Assembly: GCA_016871335.1 (NCBI GenBank)
Contig: VFZF01000005.1
Location: 1 to 64,000 of the forward strand
Source: Acidimicrobiia bacterium
GTDB taxonomy: Bacteria; Acidobacteriota; Vicinamibacteria; Vicinamibacterales; SCN-69-37
DNA: 64,000 bases
Direction: 5' to 3'
The translations under genes and the position numbers were made by a program. The notes beneath the pieces were generated by a model that did no database searches, had not been told where the DNA came from, and saw only the letters and a list, made by a program, of their open reading frames with translations. Below, one piece after another: positions 57,175-64,000 of the stretch (position 1 is its first letter; each line of letters opens with the position of its first letter).

Positions 57175-58590
57175 ATGGTTCATCGGCCCGCCACGTTCCT
57201 CCAGGCCGCACTACCGATCGTCTTCCTGACGGTCGTCATCGTGTACGGCATGGTGCTCCGCCCGTTGGCATTTGGTCAGCCGTCGCTGCCACTCGAGGTG
57301 GTCTTCCCGCTGGCGTCGGCATTCGCCGTCGCGCTCCTCGCCAGGATGGGGCACTCCTGGGCCGATATCCAGACATCCATCGTCGCGCGTATGGGCCGCG
57401 GCATCCCCGGCTTCTTCATCCTGGCGGCCATCGGCATGTTGATTGGCAGTTGGATGGTGGCCGGCATCATCCCGATGCTCGTCTACTGGGGCATCAGGCT
57501 GATCGCACCTGAGTGGCTCTATCTCCTCGCGTTCCTGATCCCCGTCATCTTCTCGACGCTGACCGGCACCTCGTGGGGATCGGCCGGCACGGTCGGCGTG
57601 GTCATCATGGGCGTCGCGATGTCGGTGGGCGCCGACCTGGCGATCACTGCAGGCGCGGTCGTCGGCGGCGCGTACTTCGGCGACAAACTCTCGCCGCTGT
57701 CGGACACGACCAACATGGCGGCACTTGGTGCCGACGTCGATCTCTTCGATCACGTGCGCGCGATGTTGTGGACGACGGTGCCGAGTGCGCTTGTGGCCAT
57801 CACGGTCTATACCGTGGTCGGCCTGCTGTATACCCCGTCAGGCAGCGCCACCACTGCGGAGTCGGCCGCGTTCCTCGCCGGACTCGAGCAGATGTATCAC
57901 TTCTCGCCGCTGCTCCTGATCCCGCCGGCCGTCGTGTTGTATGGATCCCTGCGTCAGATGCCGACCATTCCCGTGTTGGGCGCGGGCATCCTGTCGGCCG
58001 CGGTCCTCGCCCTGCTCACGCAGTCGTTCACGCTGGCTGACGTCGCCGCATCGATCACGACGGGCTTCTCGGCCACGATGGCCCCGTGGGCGACTGACGT
58101 GCCTGCGGGCGTCGCGTCGCTCGTGTCGCGCGGCGGCCTCTATTCGATGCGCGAAGCGATCTTCGTCGCGTTCCTGGTCTTCTTTTTCATCGGCATCATC
58201 GACCGCATCGACGCCATGTCCATCGTGGTCAGGCGGGTCTTCCGCTTTGCGCGGACGGGCACGTCCACCGTGCTCGCGTCACTGGGAGCGACGGCGGTCA
58301 CCAACGCGATGACGTCCAACCAGTACGCCACGTCGTTCATTGTGGGCGATGCGTTCCGCACCAAGTACGACGAACACGGCGTGCCCAGGCGCATCCTTTC
58401 GCGGTCGATTGAGGACTACGGCACGATGCTCGAACCCATCGTGCCCTGGCACCCGTCCTGCCTCTTCATGGTGGCCACCCTGGGCGTGCCGGTGGCCGAA
58501 TTCTGGCGATGGGAAGTGCTGACGCTTGCCAATCTCGTCATTGCGCCGCTTTTCGTGCTGCTCGGTATCGGCTTCCGGCGCACCAGGTAG
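57175..58590 (+). CDS. nhaC: NhaC-family Na+/H+ antiporter
   Basis: A 471-residue membrane protein with about 11-12 helices. Family landmarks include GTSWGSAGTVGVVIMGVA, VVGGAYFGDKLSPLSDTTNM, ATAVTNAMTSNQYATSFIVG-type region and SIEDYGTMLEPIVPWHPSC. It exports Na+ in exchange for H+ or supports pH balance; other NhaC proteins swap malate/lactate. The ATG at 57175 is part of the unit GGTTCATGGTTCATCGG, so the start codon and first codons come from a family C repeat. The ribosome site is weak. Stop TAG is again followed by a family C repeat. Confidence 0.92.
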   Translation: MVHRPATFLQAALPIVFLTVVIVYGMVLRPLAFGQPSLPLEVVFPLASAFAVALLARMGHSWADIQTSIVARMGRGIPGFFILAAIGMLIGSWMVAGIIPMLVYWGIRLIAPEWLYLLAFLIPVIFSTLTGTSWGSAGTVGVVIMGVAMSVGADLAITAGAVVGGAYFGDKLSPLSDTTNMAALGADVDLFDHVRAMLWTTVPSALVAITVYTVVGLLYTPSGSATTAESAAFLAGLEQMYHFSPLLLIPPAVVLYGSLRQMPTIPVLGAGILSAAVLALLTQSFTLADVAASITTGFSATMAPWATDVPAGVASLVSRGGLYSMREAIFVAFLVFFFIGIIDRIDAMSIVVRRVFRFARTGTSTVLASLGATAVTNAMTSNQYATSFIVGDAFRTKYDEHGVPRRILSRSIEDYGTMLEPIVPWHPSCLFMVATLGVPVAEFWRWEVLTLANLVIAPLFVLLGIGFRRTR

Positions 58591-58677
58591 TGTTCATGGT
58601 TCATCGGTTCTTGGTTCATGGTGCTGTTCCTGGTGCCTGGTGCTGGGTGCCGGGTGCTGGGTGCTGGGTGCACGGTT
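58591..58677. repeat. Family C and B repeats upstream of the nucleotidyltransferase remnant
   Basis: TGTTCATGGTTCATCGGTTC units run to about 58620, then GGTGCTGTTCCTGGTGCCTGG and GGTGCTGGGTGCCGGGTGC units run to 58675. The ATG of the truncated nucleotidyltransferase follows directly. Confidence 0.88.
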
Positions 58678-58770
58678 ATGACCCGGCTCCAAACCGACTT
58701 CAAAGATTTCTTGAGATTGCTCAACGCGCACCGCGTTGAGTACCTCCGACGTCCCCCCACAAATGAGTAG
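58678..58770 (+). pseudogene. Truncated nucleotidyltransferase N-terminus, copy 2
   Basis: MTRLQTDFKDFLRLLNAHRVEYL matches the start of the remnant at 31603 (LAPDFNECFELLNAHSVEFV). After EYL the sequence turns into RRPPTNE and a stop at the left end of the IS3 element (CCTCCGACGTCCCCCCAC). The insertion has removed everything from the GG loop onwards. Confidence 0.78.
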
Positions 58771-58812
58771 CGTTTAGGTTTAGCGTCCGGCCTTAGGGAA
58801 AAGGGTCGGGCG

Positions 58813-59076
58813 ATGAAGAAGCGATTTACCGAAGCGCAGATTGTGGGCTTCCTGCGGGAGGCCGATGCCGGGGTGAAGGTCAAGGACCTGTGCCGGCGCC
58901 ATGGGTTCTCGGAGGCCAGCTATTACCTCTGGCGCAGCAAGGTCGGCGGCATGAGCGTGTCGGACGCGAAGCGGTTGAAAGAGCTGGAGATCGAAAACAC
59001 CCGGTTGAAGAAGTTGCTCGCGGACTCCCTGTTAGAAAACGAGGTGACCCGTGAGGTACTGCGCAAACAGTGGTGA
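58813..59076 (+). CDS. IS3-family transposase OrfA (helix-turn-helix)
   Basis: An 87-residue OrfA: KKRFTEAQIVGFLREADAGV, VKDLCRRHGFSEASYYLWRS (helix-turn-helix), then a leucine-zipper-like tail KELEIENTRLKKLLADSLLE. It binds the IS ends and pairs with OrfB. The gene looks intact, but its OrfB is cut short, so it may remain as a DNA-binding protein without a transposase. ATG 58813 follows a GGGAAAAGGGTC ribosome region. Confidence 0.92.
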   Translation: MKKRFTEAQIVGFLREADAGVKVKDLCRRHGFSEASYYLWRSKVGGMSVSDAKRLKELEIENTRLKKLLADSLLENEVTREVLRKQW

Positions 59077-59167
59077 CCGCCCCTGCGCGCCGCGAGGCCG
59101 TGTGGGAGATGGTGGCGCAGGGGCTCAGGCAGCACATCCCGGGCCACGCCTGCCCGGCCATCCTCTA
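59072..59167 (+). pseudogene. IS3 OrfB remnant
   Basis: From GTG 59072, overlapping the orfA stop, the frame reads VTAPARREAVWEMVAQGLRQ and stops at 59167. It resembles the first 20 residues of IS407-type OrfB (VxPAxRREAVxxM), then degenerates. The DDE domain is missing. Confidence 0.65.
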
Positions 59168-59581
59168 GAACGCAGCGTCGAAACTCCGGGCCCTCAAACT
59201 TCAGGTCAGCCAGGTGCCCATCCAAGAGGTCCGACAACGGTTCTGCAACTCCAGAAGGCGAGGCAAACGATTGAAAAAGCCGATTGTGGCGCCGTCCCCC
59301 CTTGATCCCACGCGCAGGCGCTGGATCTATTAGCTTGTCGTGGTCCACTTTCCCTCCACGCAAGATGCTGAATGGATGGCAAACATTTACGGGACATTTC
59401 TTCGGAAAGTCAAGAGTGGCAGCGAGTTGAATCACCTGGAACTGCAGGTGCATCTCGATCCCCCGCTTGTCGGTGTCGAGGCGAGGCGACCACGCCATTC
59501 AACGTCCGAACCTCCGTCTGACCATACGGTCTCAGTCAGCAGCACTCACGGCGCACTACAACTCAGTGCGCCCAACGAGGA
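59168..59581. other. About 410 bp without a convincing gene
   Basis: Between the IS3 scar and yqgE no frame gives a believable protein. An 81-codon + frame (59340-59585) has no ribosome site or family features, and the opposite strand has only low-quality open frames. It contains a family J hairpin (GGCGCACT-ACAACTC-AGTGCGCC at 59550-59572) just before the end of yqgE. The region is likely decayed IS or accessory DNA. Confidence 0.6.
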
Positions 59582-60124
59582 CTAGTGCACCCCATGCCCC
59601 ATCTGCAGTTGTGACGGGTCAGCGCCGATGCGCCGAATCGCCATCTCCCAGGTCACGGCGGACGGAATCTCGAAGATGAGATCGAGGTCGAGCGGCGCGA
59701 CGAGCCACGCGGAATCCGAAAGCTCCGCGTCGAGTTGGCCCGCAGACCAACCCGCATATCCAGCCAGCACGAGCGTGCGGTGCGGCGACGGCTTGGCTTC
59801 GAGCGTCTCGCGCAGCAGCGACGGGGAGGCCGCGAGATACAGGCCGCCTCCGAGCTCCTTGTGTTCGACATCCGGCTTGTGCGTCGTGAGGATCCAGCCG
59901 CGGTCGGGCTCCACCGGCCCTCCCAGCAGCAGCGGAATCTGATTCGGGGTCTCAATCGGCGGCTCGAACTCGACCGCCTCCGACGCCGGCACTTCAGCCG
60001 GCCGGTTCACCACCAGCCCGAGCGCGCCCTCAGGGCCGTGCTCACACAACAACACGACCGTTCGTGCAAAGTTCGGGTCCGTCAGTTGCGGCATCGAGAC
60101 AAGCAACGCTGGGGCCAGGGACAT
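59582..60124 (-). CDS. YqgE/AlgH family (UPF0301) protein
   Basis: A 180-residue UPF0301 protein: LAPALLVSMPQLTDPNFART, VVLLCEHGPEGALGLVVNRP, LLGGPVEPDRGWILTTHKPD, and VLAGYAGWSAGQLDAELSDS are the standard blocks. The biochemical role is unknown; in pseudomonads AlgH affects alginate and exoproduct regulation. Length is normal. It follows queG on the same strand, separated by a tandem ACATCTG repeat. Confidence 0.95.
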   Translation of the reverse strand: MSLAPALLVSMPQLTDPNFARTVVLLCEHGPEGALGLVVNRPAEVPASEAVEFEPPIETPNQIPLLLGGPVEPDRGWILTTHKPDVEHKELGGGLYLAASPSLLRETLEAKPSPHRTLVLAGYAGWSAGQLDAELSDSAWLVAPLDLDLIFEIPSAVTWEMAIRRIGADPSQLQMGHGVH

Positions 60125-60129
60125 GGTCT

Positions 60130-60173
60130 CAATCTACCATCTGACATCTGACATCTGACATCGGACATCGGTT
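60130..60173. repeat. Tandem ACATCTG/ACATCGG repeat between queG and yqgE
   Basis: CTGACATCTGACATCTGACATC then GGACATCGG are direct heptamer-octamer repeats. On the minus strand they follow the queG stop TAA as CCGATGTCCGATGTCAG. The same units occur inside the TRAP permease gene at 13621-13650. Confidence 0.88.
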
Positions 60174-61236
60174 AACTTCGGTGCCGAGCCCAGGCGATGG
60201 CGTCGGCGACCACAGGCGCAGAGGCGGACGGGTGTTGCGCCAAAGTGTCGAGCGCGGCCTGGCGGTCGGCGTCGGGTAACGCGCTGGTGGCGTAGGCCAT
60301 CGATCGGCGAAGACGATGCACGCCTGCGCGTTTCAGCGCACTGCCCTTCAACCGCTCTATCCACCCGTCGTCGCTCAGCTGACACGCGTTGAGAAGCCGG
60401 AGCTGCGGCAGGTCGCCACGAGGTTGCCAGGCCGGGTCGGAGCTGACGGCCGCCCGTCGGTTCCACGGACAGACGTCCTGGCAGATGTCGCAACCGAAAA
60501 TGCGCGACGACAGACCGTCGCGCCACTGTTCTTCGACGGCCCCGCGCACTTCGATGGTCAGGTACGACAGACATCGCGTGGCGTCCAGTTCGTAAGGAGC
60601 GGAGATGGCGCCGGTGGGACAGGCGTCAATGCACCGTGTACACGTGCCACATTGGTCCACACCGGGCAGGTCGGCTTCAAGATCAAGGTTGGTGATGATC
60701 TCGCCGAGGAACATCCACGACCCGAGCGAGGGATTGATCAGGCACGTATTCTTCCCAATCCAGCCAAGGCCGGCGGCCTCGGCGTACACACGTTCCTGCA
60801 CCGGGCCGTCATCCACACACGTCACCGCCTCAAGCCCAGGCCCCGCTTCCGCGGCGAGCCATTTCAGAAGTTCACGAAGGCGATGTTTGACGACGACGTG
60901 GTAGTCGTCGCCCCAGGCATACCGGGCGACGGCGACCTCACCAGGAGCGACGACTTCCGATGACGGTGGTTCGGTGGTGTTGTAGACGACAGCGACGGAG
61001 ATGACCGAGCGCGCGGAGAAAAGGGTGTTTCGAACATCCGCGCGTTCGTCCGCAGAGTCGGCGAGGTAGGTCATCTCCCCAGCGCGCCCCTCAGCGATCC
61101 AGGTCGCAAGCTTCGCGAGCTTGGGATGCCGATCCGCGCGGGCGATGCCGCACAGGTCAAACCCGAGCGCGGCGGCGTGTGACTTGATGTCCGAGGGTTT
61201 CGGGTAGGGTTTCCGGGGCTGCACGGACAGACTCAA
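60172..61236 (-). CDS. queG: Epoxyqueuosine reductase
   Basis: A 354-residue enzyme that makes the last reduction to queuosine in tRNA, using cobalamin and two [4Fe-4S] clusters. The Cys motifs are CGTCTRCIDACPTGA and CDICQDVCPWN. The N-terminal half has GFDLCGIARADRHPKLAKLA, VARYAWGDDYHVVVKHRL and AAGLGWIGKNTCLINPSLGS. The first 14 residues (QPRKPYPKPSD) are encoded by a GGAAACCCTACCCGAAACC repeat that recurs twice downstream of acnA, so the N-terminus may be repeat-derived. ATG 61236; queuosine genes are otherwise absent here. Confidence 0.95.
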   Translation of the reverse strand: MSLSVQPRKPYPKPSDIKSHAAALGFDLCGIARADRHPKLAKLATWIAEGRAGEMTYLADSADERADVRNTLFSARSVISVAVVYNTTEPPSSEVVAPGEVAVARYAWGDDYHVVVKHRLRELLKWLAAEAGPGLEAVTCVDDGPVQERVYAEAAGLGWIGKNTCLINPSLGSWMFLGEIITNLDLEADLPGVDQCGTCTRCIDACPTGAISAPYELDATRCLSYLTIEVRGAVEEQWRDGLSSRIFGCDICQDVCPWNRRAAVSSDPAWQPRGDLPQLRLLNACQLSDDGWIERLKGSALKRAGVHRLRRSMAYATSALPDADRQAALDTLAQHPSASAPVVADAIAWARHRS

Positions 61237-61327
61237 TGGTTTTCGGGCCGGATCTCCGCTGAAGGGCTCAAGGGTTTCGGGTAGGGTTTCCGCTGCGATA
61301 AGGACCGGAAACCCTACCCGAAACCTT
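61194..61327. repeat. GGTTTCGGGTAGGGTTTCC repeats (family G), three copies, one pair as a hairpin
   Basis: Copies at 61194-61216 (inside the queG start), 61270-61291 and, inverted, 61307-61327. The last two form a 21-bp stem with one extra G and a 15-nt loop just after the acnA stop. On the acnA strand the stem is not followed by a clear T-run. Confidence 0.9.
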
Positions 61328-61335
61328 ATTTCGAA

Positions 61336-64000
<2,665 letters not shown>

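Larger units (their letters stand above)
58750..59167 (+). mobile_element. IS3-family (IS407-like) element remnant
   Basis: The left end appears at about 58750 (GTCCCCCCACAAATGAGTAG), in the position of an IS3 terminal repeat. An intact orfA follows, then a short piece of orfB ending at a stop at 59167. No matching right-end repeat (CTACTCATTTGTGGGGGGAC) was seen to 59600; only a GTCCCCCC tract at 59294 recalls it. The catalytic DDE domain is missing, so the element is not able to move by itself. It sits in a truncated nucleotidyltransferase gene. Confidence 0.8.

Noticed and set aside
54904-57183. A 759-codon minus-strand frame over the epimerase and aldolase genes
   Set aside because: Antisense to two real genes and rich in peptides (MNHEPMNQEP) that come from the GGTTCATGG repeats.
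59340-59585. An 81-codon + frame between the IS3 scar and yqgE
   Set aside because: No ribosome site, mixed composition, and its end is encoded by a family J repeat; probably noncoding.

Overview
This is a high-GC bacterial chromosome segment. By content it fits Acidobacteriota, most likely the Vicinamibacteria branch. The pointers are paired M28/M14 exported peptidases with Gly/Arg-rich linkers, a K+-dependent-type membrane pyrophosphatase, many ATGA-type gene overlaps, and abundant intergenic low-complexity repeats. The assignment is inference from gene content; no rRNA or other phylogenetic marker is present. No tRNA, rRNA, CRISPR array or prophage was seen.

Layout. 1-2141 (-): end of a moxR-DUF58-BatA operon. 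2384-3897 (+): tryptophan 2,3-dioxygenase and a DUF4097 envelope protein. 3972-7857: a discrete (trans-AT-like) malonyltransferase divergent from an Sfp-type PPTase, metallophosphoesterase and ATP-grasp operon, then a small convergent gene. 7889-12623: M28 and M14 exopeptidases. 12688-19339 (-): ubiD, TAXI binding protein, lipoprotein, outer-membrane-barrel-like protein and TRAP permease. 19426-22972 (-): EttA and an MsbA-like exporter. 23093-28863: TonB receptor, zinc peptidase, second M28 peptidase, ChaN. 28911-31400 (+): membrane pyrophosphatase with a perfect terminator. 31461-32151: a scar of two truncated genes. 32157-38529 (-): YceI, TerC, beta-helix protein, subtilase with five C-terminal repeats. 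38605-42781: fused aconitase-family enzyme, ApaG, Aat and membrane proteins. 42862-45814 (+): DUF1080, GMC oxidoreductase and VOC protein, a likely 3-keto-sugar module. 45935-52554: a lipid locus with PlsC, a Tam41-like cytidylyltransferase and a CDP-alcohol phosphatidyltransferase on one strand, and an alpha-oxoamine synthase, ADC-like protein, DAG/sphingoid kinase and Zn-dehydrogenase on the other. 52601-55902: ferredoxin, SDR threonine dehydrogenase, rhomboid, NAD-epimerase. 56095-58590: HpcH-type aldolase and NhaC antiporter. 58678-59581: IS3 scar. 59582-64000 (-): YqgE, QueG, AcnA (partial).

The most unusual content is the DNA itself. At least ten families of short tandem or palindromic repeats sit between genes and also inside them. 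One family (TGCTGGGTGCT...) directly abuts the TAG stop codon of four unrelated genes. Other repeats supply signal peptides, a start codon, or internal loops of real proteins. The epimerase gene at 54913 and the batA-like gene at 1-268 are packed with perfect long inverted repeats that remain in frame. These, together with the lipid locus, are the best candidates for something undescribed.
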